A DNA stretch of 64,000 bases from JAUNSR01 sp036655355 (GCA_036655355.1 JAVVQG010000003.1:62001-126000), one strand, 5' to 3'. Positions 32,798 through 42,812 are shown, numbered from the stretch's first letter. Notes: generated by a model not told the origin, from the sequence alone. A program made the numbers and translations.

Positions 32798-35239
32798 ATG
32801 GCAAAAAAAGAAAACTCATCGTCAAAGGGACGATTGAAAAAAGCGGAGTTGCTCCCTATGATTCAGGGCTTCTTCAACGACGAGCCTTCACACTCCTTCA
32901 ACTACAAACAAGTATCTGAAGCGATTGGCGTAAAAGGCGATATGCAACGTCAGCAGGTATTCGGACTCTTAGAAGAGCTGAAAGCTGATGACTACCTGAT
33001 CGAAACTGCACTTGGTAAATATAAACTCAACAAAAGAGGTAAGGAAGTAGTCGGCAAATTCGAGCGACGAAGCAATGGTAAGAACCAGCTCGTTCCCGAA
33101 GATGGCGGCGAACCGATTTTCGTGGCGGAACGCAACTCCATGCGCGCCATGAACGGTGATAAAGTGAGAATCCTACTTTGCGCCCGCAAAAAAGGACAAA
33201 CACCTGAGGGTGAGGTGATCGAAATCATCGAGCGCGTTCCTCAGTCTTTCATCGGCATACTCGATGTGCAACCGAATTATGCTTTCCTAATCAACGACAA
33301 TAAATTTCTTGCAAACGATATTTTTATCCCCCGCGACAAACTCAAAGGAGGTAAAAGCGGAGACAAGGCGGTAGTGAAAATTACCGACTGGCCCGAACAT
33401 GCGAAAAATCCGATTGGCGAGGTTGTCGATATCTTAGGTACCGCAGGCGATAACAACACGGAGATCCATGCGATTCTTGCTGAATACGGACTTCCGTACA
33501 GCTATCCGGAATCGGTAAATGAGGCGGCCGACAAAATTCCGTTCGAAATTCCGGCGGAAGAGATTGCCAAACGTGAGGACTTCCGTAACGTGACGACCTT
33601 CACCATCGACCCGAAAGATGCAAAAGACTTCGACGATGCTTTGTCTATCAGACAACTGCAGAATGGCAATTGGGAAATCGGCGTACACATCGCAGACGTA
33701 ACCCATTATGTGAAGCCGGGAGACATCATCGACGAAGAGGGTGTAAAACGCGCTACTTCGGTTTACTTGGTTGACCGTGTGGTACCGATGCTGCCGGAAC
33801 ACCTGAGTAACGGTGTGTGTTCACTTCGTCCGAATGAAGAGAAACTCTCTTTCTCTTGCATCTTCGAATTGGATGAGAACGCTGAGGTGGTGAATTACCA
33901 CATCGCACGTACGGTGATCAATTCAGACCGTCGTTTTACTTACGAGGAAGCGCAGGAGATCATTGAAACCGGACAGGGCGATTTCAGTCAGGAGGTTCTG
34001 AAAATGGACGAATTGGCGAAGAAATTACGCCAGAAGCGTTTTGATGACGGCGCCATCGCATTCGATCGTCATGAAGTGAAGTTCGACATCGACGAGAACG
34101 GGAAACCGCTCGGCGTATATTTCAAAGTATCGAAAGATGCGAATAAACTGATTGAAGAATTCATGCTATTGGCCAATAAGACCGTAGCCGAATTCATCGG
34201 CAAACCGGAAAAGAACAAACGCATCAAAACATTCGTGTATCGTGTGCATGACCTGCCGGATCCGGAGAAAATGGATAATTTCGCATCCTTCATCCGCCGT
34301 TTCGGATACAATCTGAAAACCGAGGGTTCGAACAGCGACATCTCGAAATCGATCAACCGCTTATTGGATACCGTTCAGGGTACCCGTGAAGAGGACCTGA
34401 TTGAAACGGTAGCGATTCGCTCCATGGCGAAAGCGATCTATACGACCGAGAACATCGGTCACTACGGTCTGGCTTTCGATTACTATACGCATTTCACTTC
34501 TCCGATCCGTCGTTACCCCGACATGATGGTGCACCGCTTACTGGAGCGCTATCTAGCAGGTGGACGCAGCGTGCCGGCAGAGAAATACGAAGAGTTGTGT
34601 AAACATTCTTCCGAAATGGAGCAGTTGGCTGCAAACGCCGAACGCTCTTCCATCAAATACAAACAGGTGGAATTCCTAAGCGATAAGCTGGGACAGGAGT
34701 TCGAAGGTGTTATTTCGGGTGTTACCGAATGGGGTATTTATGTAGAGATCAACGAAAACAAATGCGAGGGCATGGTGCCTATTCGCGATTTAGACGATGA
34801 TTACTATGTATTCGACGACAAAAATTATTGTCTGATCGGCAGACGCAACAAACACATCTATCGTTTGGGCGATCCGGTGAAGATTCAGGTAGCTCGTACC
34901 AACCTGGAGAAGAAAATCATCGACTTCGCATTGGTTCCCGATAAGGATAATCCACCGTTGGCCGATGCGGCAGACTTGATTGATTTTGAATCGGTTGAAG
35001 CAGCGGCAGACGAAAAACGTCGTCAGAATTCATCACGCCAGGGCAACCGAGGCGGTAGCGGACGTGGTGGTTCTTCGAAAGATAAAGGTCGTCGTAAAAG
35101 CGGCTCGAAACGCGATGACAATCGAAAAGCGAACGGAAGGGGATCCGCATCAGAGAAGAAGACGCCTGCGGCAGCTCCGAAAAGTAAAATGAAAAGCGCC
35201 TCGAGAGAAAGAGGTCGTCCAAAAAAGAAAGAAGATTGA
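32798..35239 (+). CDS. rnr: Ribonuclease R
   Basis: A 3'-5' exoribonuclease that degrades structured RNA. The 813 residues contain a winged-helix N-terminus, two cold-shock domains, the RNB domain with catalytic acids in TIDPKDAKDFDDALSI and RRYPDMMVHRLL, and an S1 domain (EFEGVISGVTEWGIYVEINENKCEGMV). The last ~75 residues are an RG/Lys-rich, disordered basic tail (RGGSGRGGSSKDKGRRKSGSK), longer than in E. coli, likely for RNA binding. A hairpin sits at the 5' end of its leader. It ends at a bidirectional terminator. Confidence 0.96.
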   Translation: MAKKENSSSKGRLKKAELLPMIQGFFNDEPSHSFNYKQVSEAIGVKGDMQRQQVFGLLEELKADDYLIETALGKYKLNKRGKEVVGKFERRSNGKNQLVPEDGGEPIFVAERNSMRAMNGDKVRILLCARKKGQTPEGEVIEIIERVPQSFIGILDVQPNYAFLINDNKFLANDIFIPRDKLKGGKSGDKAVVKITDWPEHAKNPIGEVVDILGTAGDNNTEIHAILAEYGLPYSYPESVNEAADKIPFEIPAEEIAKREDFRNVTTFTIDPKDAKDFDDALSIRQLQNGNWEIGVHIADVTHYVKPGDIIDEEGVKRATSVYLVDRVVPMLPEHLSNGVCSLRPNEEKLSFSCIFELDENAEVVNYHIARTVINSDRRFTYEEAQEIIETGQGDFSQEVLKMDELAKKLRQKRFDDGAIAFDRHEVKFDIDENGKPLGVYFKVSKDANKLIEEFMLLANKTVAEFIGKPEKNKRIKTFVYRVHDLPDPEKMDNFASFIRRFGYNLKTEGSNSDISKSINRLLDTVQGTREEDLIETVAIRSMAKAIYTTENIGHYGLAFDYYTHFTSPIRRYPDMMVHRLLERYLAGGRSVPAEKYEELCKHSSEMEQLAANAERSSIKYKQVEFLSDKLGQEFEGVISGVTEWGIYVEINENKCEGMVPIRDLDDDYYVFDDKNYCLIGRRNKHIYRLGDPVKIQVARTNLEKKIIDFALVPDKDNPPLADAADLIDFESVEAAADEKRRQNSSRQGNRGGSGRGGSSKDKGRRKSGSKRDDNRKANGRGSASEKKTPAAAPKSKMKSASRERGRPKKKED

Positions 35240-35271
35240 TCTGAGAATTTCAATCACTGAGATATCAGCTG

Positions 35272-35307
35272 AACGCCGATACCACTCCTTAGGATGGTAT
35301 CGGCGTT
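35272..35307. terminator. Bidirectional terminator between rnr and the ABC permease gene
   Basis: Perfect 13-bp stem (35272-35284 with 35295-35307) plus TCC/GGA inner pairing, followed by T6. The loop contains the stop codon of the minus-strand permease gene (35289-35291), so the last codons double as a terminator. Confidence 0.88.
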
Positions 35308-36512
35308 TTTTGTGTTGTTTCGGAAGCCCGCTTCACATTGTAACGGTAGGCGAAGAGCGCAAGGACAAAATACACAGCACATTGTATCCAGAGCGTCGTG
35401 TACTCTACGTTGATTTCCGAGATCCCCGCTCCCATCGAATTGACTTTCACAAAGGCCAATGTGGCCGGCGCTACCGGGAAAATAAAATGTGCCGCACGCC
35501 AATACCACGGCATCAGTTCGAGTGGATAGGAAACTCCGGAGAGAAACAGCAATCCCACCGAAAAGAAAGCAATCATCAGCAACGGTGCATCCTGATCGGT
35601 ATAGAAAACAGATGCGGCCAAACCCATAAACGAGGTCGCCAACAGGTAGGGAATCATCAGACTGACAATGTCTGTCCACCGTCCGATATCGGGCAGGTCA
35701 AATACAACCGGCATCAATCCCAATAGAAAGATGGAGAAAATCGCATACATCAGCGTGTAGAGCAACGATTTGGCTAGAATCACCTTCATCATCCCAAAAC
35801 GGGTTTCGGCAAACACACTGTAGTAAAGGATCGACCCGCTTTTGCGCTCTTTCCCGGAAATCATCGCAATCACCATCATCAACGTCTGAAAAATGATCAC
35901 CATCAGCACAGCCGGAATCAGATAGGTACCGTAACCACCCGTATAGTTGTATAGAGCCGTTCCCGTAACGGATACCGGAGATTGGGAGCCGGCCATCACC
36001 GGCGCGGCATCGGCAGGAAGGAATACGAGTTGATCGGGACGAATCTCGCTATTGAAACTCTGCATGGCAAAGGAAACCGCAGTCTGCATCCCCAAATAAT
36101 ATAAGAAGGCGATGGTATTTTCATACATGATCGTAATCGACTCCTCCCCTTGCTCGATCTTCTTTTCAAACTTATCCGGTATAAGGAGAATGCCGATCGC
36201 CTTTTTCTCTTTCATCATTCGCTTCGCTCCGGCATAATCGAGTCCGTCTGTCACCACCTCCACCTCAGGCGTGGCGTTGAGCATCTGTATAAATTCGCGA
36301 CTCATCGAGGTCTTGGAGTTATCCACCACCACAACGGGTATGTTACGGACCACATTGGGCTGATACATGTAGTTATACAACAATCCGTACACGAATATCC
36401 CCCCTAGCAAAACCAGCGTAATGGCATAACTGGTTGCAATCGTGCGGTATTCACGACGCATCAAACCGATCATCTGCTCCAAAGAATCCACTATTTTATT
36501 CGATTCCTTCAT
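35289..36512 (-). CDS. ABC-2 type transporter permease (second permease)
   Basis: 407 residues: an N-terminal anchor helix near residues 25-45, a ~150-residue periplasmic domain (NVVRNIPVVVVDNSKTSMSREFIQML...), then five C-terminal helices (ending in the LFLSGVSYPLELMPWYW motif of YhhJ/YbhR-type ABC2_membrane_3). It overlaps the preceding permease gene by 17 bp. No ATP-binding subunit is encoded in the operon. Probably forms a heterodimeric channel with its neighbour that exports a small hydrophobic or amphipathic compound. Confidence 0.85.
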   Translation of the reverse strand: MKESNKIVDSLEQMIGLMRREYRTIATSYAITLVLLGGIFVYGLLYNYMYQPNVVRNIPVVVVDNSKTSMSREFIQMLNATPEVEVVTDGLDYAGAKRMMKEKKAIGILLIPDKFEKKIEQGEESITIMYENTIAFLYYLGMQTAVSFAMQSFNSEIRPDQLVFLPADAAPVMAGSQSPVSVTGTALYNYTGGYGTYLIPAVLMVIIFQTLMMVIAMISGKERKSGSILYYSVFAETRFGMMKVILAKSLLYTLMYAIFSIFLLGLMPVVFDLPDIGRWTDIVSLMIPYLLATSFMGLAASVFYTDQDAPLLMIAFFSVGLLFLSGVSYPLELMPWYWRAAHFIFPVAPATLAFVKVNSMGAGISEINVEYTTLWIQCAVYFVLALFAYRYNVKRASETTQKTPIPS

Positions 36513-37680
36513 ATTTATGTGTGATTATAAGTCGCTTGAGCCGTGGTAAAAGCAACAACGGCAACAACAAATAGATAAACAAGACCGCATAATTGTGCCA
36601 GGTAAAGGTGAATCCGTAATCTCCGTAAAGCAGATTCTGATTGATGAGCACAAAATGCCGGATCGGAAAGAGCGTACTGGCTGCATGAACGATCGGGTGC
36701 ATGTCCGGCACAGGAAATGTAACCCCACTTAACGTCGCTCCCAACGAACCCACCATTGAAACAATGCTGATAATCAAACCCATCACCGGAAACAGGCTGA
36801 ATAGGAACAACCCCAAGCCCTGCGAGGCCAACACCAGTAATATTGAGGATAGGTTCAAAGGCAGATAACCGCATGAGAATGGAATATGCATCAATCCGAA
36901 CATCACATAATTCGCGAAGACGGTCAGGATAGAGAAAACGACCGTGTAGGGAAGGAATTTTCCGAATATGGCGATGAAGATGTTTCCGCGGGCGGTATCG
37001 AGCCAATCTTCCGCAGTACCGAAATTGATTTCACTCCCCACGATGTATACCGATGTCAACAGAATAATCACCTGGAAAAATACGAAGAAGAAAGGTACAC
37101 TCAGGTAAACCGAATAATCGAGGTCCGGATTGAAAAGCGGATGACTGCGTTGATCGGTCGGCATGATAAAGCTCATGATTTGGTCCGAAGTGAGTCCCAG
37201 ACTTCCCCCCGTCATCACGACAGGAGTGATGGCGATCGGTTCCAATACATTCTCAAAAGCACCCAATACCTCACCCCCCACGCTGAGCAATGCATAGTGG
37301 TAATAATAATCGAGGGTGGTGTTTTTTCCATCCATCATCCGCGATTCGAATCCGCGGGGTATCACCAGGTAACCGTATATCTCTTTTCGTTGCGTGGCCA
37401 GACGTGCGGCGGCAGGATTTTCAAGATGCTCCGTAACCTTAAACGTAGGTACCGCAGCCACATTGCGCACGATATTCCGCGAAGTAGCCGTCTGATCAAG
37501 ATCCACGATTCCGATCGGTATGTTCTCCATCTGCCCGGTATTAAAGATCGTAGCCATGAAGAAAATACAAAACAACGGCAGGATAACGGTTACCCCGAAA
37601 TAGAGTCGGCGCGAAACCATCCGCTTGATCTCGCGAAGCACAACCGCCTTAAACCCTTGTTTCGGAACATTCTTCCACAT
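36496..37680 (-). CDS. ABC-2 type transporter permease (first permease)
   Basis: 394 residues with the same layout as the downstream permease: anchor helix (LYFGVTVILPLFCIFFMATIF), periplasmic domain beginning NIPIGIVDLDQTATSRNIVR, five helices and LSGVTFPVPDMHPIVHA. It begins 4 bp after hlyD and overlaps the next permease by 17 bp, indicating translational coupling. No ATPase accompanies the pair. Confidence 0.85.
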   Translation of the reverse strand: MWKNVPKQGFKAVVLREIKRMVSRRLYFGVTVILPLFCIFFMATIFNTGQMENIPIGIVDLDQTATSRNIVRNVAAVPTFKVTEHLENPAAARLATQRKEIYGYLVIPRGFESRMMDGKNTTLDYYYHYALLSVGGEVLGAFENVLEPIAITPVVMTGGSLGLTSDQIMSFIMPTDQRSHPLFNPDLDYSVYLSVPFFFVFFQVIILLTSVYIVGSEINFGTAEDWLDTARGNIFIAIFGKFLPYTVVFSILTVFANYVMFGLMHIPFSCGYLPLNLSSILLVLASQGLGLFLFSLFPVMGLIISIVSMVGSLGATLSGVTFPVPDMHPIVHAASTLFPIRHFVLINQNLLYGDYGFTFTWHNYAVLFIYLLLPLLLLPRLKRLIITHKYEGIE

Positions 37681-37684
37681 CGTA

Positions 37685-38677
37685 TTATTGCTTATTCATA
37701 TTTATCAAAACAGACATTCCGGGACGCAAGTCCGGTTCGGAACCCTCCGGAGCGGCATGAATCTCAAACGTACGCAGGTCGTAGCTTCCCGTTTCCTTCG
37801 TAGAACGCCAGGTTGCGAAACTTCCCATGGGACTGATGTAGTAGATCTGAAAACGAATTCCTTTTTTATCGATGGCGGGTACGTCTGCCGTAAAGGTGCC
37901 GTTCATTTTAAAGCGCGGCATCAGATCTTCGCGAACGTTTAAGACCACGTGCACGTCATTCAGTACCACGAGGTTCATGATCGGCATGCCCGCACCCAGC
38001 AACTCCCCTCTTTTGGGGAAAATCTTTGAGATCTGTCCCGCTTCCGGAGCACAAAGCAGCGTATCCTTCAACAGAGAAGATACCTCCACGACTCCCTCAC
38101 TCGCCACTTTCACCATGGATTTCGAACTCTCCTTATCCTCCACCTGAAAACCATCGGCGGCCATCTGATATTGCGCATGAGCGGCCTTTTCCGCGGCTAC
38201 GGCATTTTGATAAAGCGTCTCCGCCTCATCTTTTCGCTGAGAGGTCACCACACTGTCCTGATACAACCGGTTAATACGTTCAAAGGTAGTGCGGGCCAGA
38301 TTCAGATCCGACTTAGATTGGTTCCAAAGCTGACGAGCCGCTTCAATCAGTTGCTTCCTCGTTCCGTTATCCACTTTGGTATTCTGATATTTAGCAACAT
38401 CCTCGAGTGCGGAAACCTGTCCGTATTTAGCCACCGCCTCGGGCGAATTAATCAGAACGAGACCCTCTCCGGCATTCACATTCTGCCCCTCTTTCACAAG
38501 GAATCGGTCTATCCTACCGGGTAGTTTTCCCGAGATCCTGATTTCGGTTGCTTCAATCTGTCCCTGGAGGATATCGGGTTTTTCACGCATCGAGATGATA
38601 CCGGCAGCCGATATGATCATTATAATGAGCAGGATGGCGGTAAAGGAATACAGCAATATCTTTTTTGACTTTTCCAT
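37685..38677 (-). CDS. HlyD-family membrane fusion (periplasmic adaptor) protein
   Basis: 330 residues with an N-terminal membrane anchor (ILLYSFTAILLIIMIISAAGI). The split biotinyl-lipoyl motif is ISGKLPGRIDRFLVKEGQNVNAGEGLVLINSPE in the first half and LLCAPEAGQISKIFPKRGELLGAGMPIMNLV in the second, with a coiled-coil hairpin between (~residues 90-190). It links the inner-membrane permeases to TolC. Second gene of the tolC-hlyD-permease-permease operon. Confidence 0.9.
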   Translation of the reverse strand: MEKSKKILLYSFTAILLIIMIISAAGIISMREKPDILQGQIEATEIRISGKLPGRIDRFLVKEGQNVNAGEGLVLINSPEAVAKYGQVSALEDVAKYQNTKVDNGTRKQLIEAARQLWNQSKSDLNLARTTFERINRLYQDSVVTSQRKDEAETLYQNAVAAEKAAHAQYQMAADGFQVEDKESSKSMVKVASEGVVEVSSLLKDTLLCAPEAGQISKIFPKRGELLGAGMPIMNLVVLNDVHVVLNVREDLMPRFKMNGTFTADVPAIDKKGIRFQIYYISPMGSFATWRSTKETGSYDLRTFEIHAAPEGSEPDLRPGMSVLINMNKQ

Positions 38678-38703
38678 AAGGCGTTATCTAAGATTAAAAA
38701 GGA

Positions 38704-40143
38704 TTACTCAATAATAAAACGCTCCGCTTTCCCTTGTTCCTTGAGCGCCACAAACTCTTCGGGGATGCCACAGAGCGAGAGCAGCGTCATAAGCGAAGAA
38801 TCGAACTGGTAATAAGCCAACAGCGAAGCGAGTCGCACTTTAGAGAGAACCACCTGCGCATCGGTAACCTCGGTAGCGGTAGCCATCCCTTCTGCGAATC
38901 CCTTCTGACGCATCCGCAACAGTTCCCGGCTCAGTTCGATGGTACTTTTCAGTGCGGCAACGTCATCCAGTGCGACCTGTAGTCGTGTATACTGTTGATC
39001 AACAGCCACCAGCAGATCGCTCACCGCCTTCTCCTTTCCGAGCGAGAGGGTGATCTCTTTCATTCGTGACTGACGGATACGCTTCTCTCGATCAAATCCA
39101 TCGAATATATTCCAGGTGAACCCCACACCGATCATCGTTCGTGGCATCAGATACTTACTCACGCCGTGCATATAAATGTTCTGCTTTCCGATCAGGGCTA
39201 TATTGGGGGCGTAGCTTCCTTTTGCGATATTACCCTCGTACTTCGCCACCCGTTCCTGTTCGCCAATCTGCTTAACCAAGTAGTTTGCTCCGGGCAATAC
39301 CGATTTGAAATAAAGTACCGATGGGATTGAATCGATGATAAACAAAGGCGACGTAGGGTCAACGAAGGCAACGGTATCAATCGCCAACAAACTTTTAAAG
39401 GCCTGTTGTGCCACTGCGTACGCTTTCTGAGCCGCCTCATATTCACGCAACGCCTCTTTCATGGCCACTTCCACCACAAGACGATCCGCCTTATTGATCA
39501 TCCCGTTTCGCTCGAGACTCAGTGCATCCTCATATTGTTTGGTAAAAGCCCCGAAGGTCTCCTTGCGTACTTCCACCACCTGACGCCCCAGACGCAACGC
39601 ATAATAACTGTCAACCAAGGCCACCTGCGAAAGTGCGGTTACCTGTTGTTCATTGTAACGGGCGATTTCCACCATCGAGCGTCCGATCTTACCGGCATAG
39701 ATTCGTTTACCGCCTGTGAACAGCGGCCATACGAGGTTGGCATCTATCGATGTAAGATCCTGATTCATCAATGGAAAAGTAAGCGAATAGGAGCCGATCT
39801 TATCCAATATGGATGAGATGATCTGATCGTCGGGAAGGATGGCATGAATAAAATCCTTGGCGGGATTGGTAACCGTCGATAAAGGTTCTTTCACCTCGAT
39901 CTTATTTGAAAGGTGCATGTAGGCACCGGAAGCAGAAAGGTTCGGATACCAGAAGGAGTTCAGCCGACTGTGTTCGGTCTGCATGATTTCAACCTCTTTG
40001 CGGGCAATCTGTATACCTTTATTATTCGCTTTCAATAAATCCAGTGACTCTTCGTAACTGATCGCCAGATTTTTATCCTGCGCATCCGTCACGCTGATTC
40101 CGAATAGGGAAAACAGAACAATGAAAAGAATTCGATTAAACAT
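38704..40143 (-). CDS. TolC-family outer membrane efflux protein
   Basis: 479 residues: signal peptide (MFNRILFIVLFSLFGISVTDA), then two OEP repeats with long periplasmic coiled-coil helices (ALDDVAALKSTIELSRELLRMRQKGFAEGMATATEVTDAQVVL is the second-repeat signature). Lacks the C-terminal extension of E. coli TolC. First gene of the operon, 26 bp before hlyD, so all four export genes are co-transcribed. The inducer is unknown and no regulator gene lies beside it. Confidence 0.9.
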   Translation of the reverse strand: MFNRILFIVLFSLFGISVTDAQDKNLAISYEESLDLLKANNKGIQIARKEVEIMQTEHSRLNSFWYPNLSASGAYMHLSNKIEVKEPLSTVTNPAKDFIHAILPDDQIISSILDKIGSYSLTFPLMNQDLTSIDANLVWPLFTGGKRIYAGKIGRSMVEIARYNEQQVTALSQVALVDSYYALRLGRQVVEVRKETFGAFTKQYEDALSLERNGMINKADRLVVEVAMKEALREYEAAQKAYAVAQQAFKSLLAIDTVAFVDPTSPLFIIDSIPSVLYFKSVLPGANYLVKQIGEQERVAKYEGNIAKGSYAPNIALIGKQNIYMHGVSKYLMPRTMIGVGFTWNIFDGFDREKRIRQSRMKEITLSLGKEKAVSDLLVAVDQQYTRLQVALDDVAALKSTIELSRELLRMRQKGFAEGMATATEVTDAQVVLSKVRLASLLAYYQFDSSLMTLLSLCGIPEEFVALKEQGKAERFIIE

Positions 40144-40261
40144 ATTTTAAAAGTTGAGTTAGATCTGATACTAAAACAGAAGGCGTTTACTTATTGTTCA
40201 CGCTTTTTTGAATCTTCACGATGCAGATCTGACTCATGAAATCGTTCCGACAGCCGGAAAT

Positions 40262-40306
40262 AAAAAAAGATGGAAGAATTCGGATTTTCTCCGAAACTCT
40301 TCCATC
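40262..40306 (-). terminator. Terminator downstream of the GH20 gene
   Basis: 9-bp outer stem GATGGAAGA/TCTTCCATC (40269-40277 with 40298-40306) and inner TCGGA/TCCGA, with T7 on the minus strand (40262-40268). Confidence 0.85.
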
Positions 40307-40314
40307 TCTTCATT

Positions 40315-40379
40315 TAATCTCTTAAGATAATCTCGTAAGAAAATCTCGTATGGTATTCTCTTAAGTTATTATCGATAAA
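40315..40379. repeat. 13-bp tandem repeat, four to five units
   Basis: Units at 40315, 40328, 40341, 40354 and a degenerate one at 40367 follow TAATCTCTTAAGA with 2-5 changes each. Lies in the 3' end region of the GH20 transcript, just before its terminator. Confidence 0.75.
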
Positions 40380-40408
40380 TTAGGTGTAACGACTTAAATG
40401 CCCTCTGA

Positions 40409-42748
40409 TCAATTCAATTCAATTTCGTCTAGGAACATGTAAGCATTTTTCCCTTTACCACCGTGCCATGTTGGCAAAGCGGGCGTATTTTTAACGGTTA
40501 CGCGAACGAATTTTGCTTTTACAGGTTCGAACGAAAGTGCATAGTCATAGATACCATTGCGGTCTTTCTCTCCCAACACGTTGTATTTTTCAGACGCTAC
40601 GTTTGTAAATTTAACGCCGTCGTTAGAAACAGCCACTTCGAAAGCGGTAGGAGCGAAAATCCAGTCGCCTTTCTCTACGAGCGCAGAAGTCTTAGCCGAG
40701 CTAAGTTCTGTTTCATCACCCAAGTTGATCACCAATTCAAGGTCGTTTCCTACGAAGCCGATCCAACGTCCGGTTTTGTAGTTACGTGTTCCTTTCATAC
40801 CGTCGATTAGGGCAACCGCTCCGTTGTAAGTGTATCCTTTGGCAGCTTCATATTTCATTTCCACCGGTTTAAGACTCGCCTTATTCAGGTTGATCTCCTG
40901 CGAAAGAACGCGGCTTGATCCGGTTGCACGGATGATGGCAGCTTTCAGTTGCGCAGCATCTTTCAATTTCAACGGTTCGGCATATACGGCAGAAGCTTCT
41001 GTCGGTTCCGTTCCGTCCAATGTGTAACGAATTACATCAGCCTTATTCAAAGAAGACAATTTCACCTCCAGTACGCCCTCTTCTACAAGCGGCGTATATT
41101 CTGCAGTCACATCATACATGTGTTTCGCATAGTTATAACCGTTTCTGTCGTAGAATGCAATCAGCTGAGGCATACGGCTCTGGAAGTCCTGGAAGTCTTT
41201 CAACTCCGGTTTTGTCCATTGTACCTCCGCCAAAGCAGCAATACGCGGCAACATCATGTATTCAACCTGTTCAGAAGTCGGGATGTATTCCGTCCATACA
41301 TTCGCCTGTGCACCGATGACATATTTAGCCTCTTCAGCTGTTAGTTCCTGAGGAACCGGCTCAAAGGCGTAAACGCGTTCAACCGGAAGGTATCCGCCGA
41401 TAGCAATCGGTTCATTCTCTACGTCGGTTGTCTGGTAGTAATCGAAATAAACATAGTTTGTAGGAGTCATGATCACATCATGCTTCTGTTTTGCCGCTTC
41501 GATACCGCCGGCCATACCACGCCATGACATCAACGTTGCATTCGGTGCCAAACCTCCCTCAAGGATCTCATCCCATCCGATGATCTGACGACCTTTTTCA
41601 TTCAAGAATCGCTCCATACGGCTGATTACGTAGCTCTGAAGATTCTCTTCCGGTTTGTGGGCTTTGTTCAGATCCAGTTTCTCCGCTTTGATGCGAGACT
41701 GGCATTTCGGACATTTTTCCCAACGCACTTTCGGACATTCGTCTCCACCGATGTGGATGTATTCAGAAGGGAACAGTTCCACCACCTCAGACAATACGTC
41801 TTCAAGGAAAACCATCGCATCTTCGTTTCCGGCACAGATTACGTCATCGAAAACGCCCCATTCGCGACCCACTTCATAAGGACCTCCGGTACAACCGAAT
41901 TCCGGATAAGAGGTGATCGCAGCCAACATGTGGCCCGGTAGATCGATTTCAGGAATAACAGTAATGAAACGGTCCTGCGCATAAGCCACAATCTCTTTCA
42001 CCTGCTCCTGTGTGTAGAAACCGCCATACGGTTTACCATCGTATTCACCTGAATTATGACCGATTACGGTTTCGGAACGTTTCGAACCGATCTCCGTAAG
42101 TTTCGGATATTTTTTGATTTCCAAACGCCATCCCTGATCCTCTGTAAGGTGCCAGTGGAAACGGTTCAGATTATGTAGCGCCAACATGTCAATGAATTCT
42201 TTGATGAAATCCATCGAATAGAAATGACGACCTACGTCCAAGTGCATCCCGCGATAAGAGAAACGCGGTGCATCTTCGATCGTAACCGGAGACATCTCCA
42301 CAGATGCTCCCATCGCCGTAGCAGGAATCGATTTACGAAGTGTCTGAATACCGTAGAAGATACCCGCTTCTTTCGAACCGCTCAGTTCGATACCCGATTC
42401 TGCAATCTGCAATTTATAACCCTCAGCATTCGCTACGTTCTCATTCAGAGACAACACGATATTATTCGCTGCTTTTTCTTTGTCGGACGATACCACACGC
42501 AAGGTGTACCCTGTAGCTTCGGCGATGTATTGCGACAAAAACTCTGCAGTTTTCTGAAGGGTCTCATTACCGGCAGGATAAACGATTCTTGTACGAGCCG
42601 ACAATAGGAACGGAGTTCCGTCCACGGCATTCACTGCCAGCGGTTTCGGAATCACGTCATAATCAGCCTTCACAGTTTTCTTTTCTCCGCAAGAAGAAAG
42701 CATCAACGCAGCTGTTGACAGAAGGAAAAAATTACGTAAAACTTTCAT
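40409..42748 (-). CDS. Beta-N-acetylhexosaminidase, GH20 lipoprotein
   Basis: Removes terminal GlcNAc/GalNAc from glycans by substrate-assisted catalysis. The 779 residues start with a lipobox (STAALMLSSC), so the enzyme is anchored in the envelope, possibly surface-exposed. A GH20b domain (~30-150) precedes the catalytic barrel, where HIGGDECPK holds the Asp-Glu pair and EDQGWRLEIKKYPKLTEIG is the usual second signature. A chitobiase/Fn3-like C-terminal domain and an F5/8-type-C-like module (NGAVALIDGMKGTRNYKTGRWIGFVGNDLELVINLG) complete it. Monocistronic between two terminators; likely host-mucin or fungal/dietary glycan use. Confidence 0.93.
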   Translation of the reverse strand: MKVLRNFFLLSTAALMLSSCGEKKTVKADYDVIPKPLAVNAVDGTPFLLSARTRIVYPAGNETLQKTAEFLSQYIAEATGYTLRVVSSDKEKAANNIVLSLNENVANAEGYKLQIAESGIELSGSKEAGIFYGIQTLRKSIPATAMGASVEMSPVTIEDAPRFSYRGMHLDVGRHFYSMDFIKEFIDMLALHNLNRFHWHLTEDQGWRLEIKKYPKLTEIGSKRSETVIGHNSGEYDGKPYGGFYTQEQVKEIVAYAQDRFITVIPEIDLPGHMLAAITSYPEFGCTGGPYEVGREWGVFDDVICAGNEDAMVFLEDVLSEVVELFPSEYIHIGGDECPKVRWEKCPKCQSRIKAEKLDLNKAHKPEENLQSYVISRMERFLNEKGRQIIGWDEILEGGLAPNATLMSWRGMAGGIEAAKQKHDVIMTPTNYVYFDYYQTTDVENEPIAIGGYLPVERVYAFEPVPQELTAEEAKYVIGAQANVWTEYIPTSEQVEYMMLPRIAALAEVQWTKPELKDFQDFQSRMPQLIAFYDRNGYNYAKHMYDVTAEYTPLVEEGVLEVKLSSLNKADVIRYTLDGTEPTEASAVYAEPLKLKDAAQLKAAIIRATGSSRVLSQEINLNKASLKPVEMKYEAAKGYTYNGAVALIDGMKGTRNYKTGRWIGFVGNDLELVINLGDETELSSAKTSALVEKGDWIFAPTAFEVAVSNDGVKFTNVASEKYNVLGEKDRNGIYDYALSFEPVKAKFVRVTVKNTPALPTWHGGKGKNAYMFLDEIELN

Positions 42749-42804
42749 GTATTGGTGTATTAGGTGTTTTGATTAATTTATCCAAACGTTAAATTAATTA
42801 GATG

Positions 42805-42812
42805 CAAATATA
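42805..42812 (-). promoter_or_regulatory. -7 box of the GH20 gene
   Basis: Minus strand TATATTTG (TAnnTTTG), 57 bp upstream of the ATG. Confidence 0.55.

Noticed and set aside
36886..37803. 305-codon plus-strand frame across permease and hlyD
   Set aside because: Spans two genes on the opposite strand with no fold, signal or promoter.
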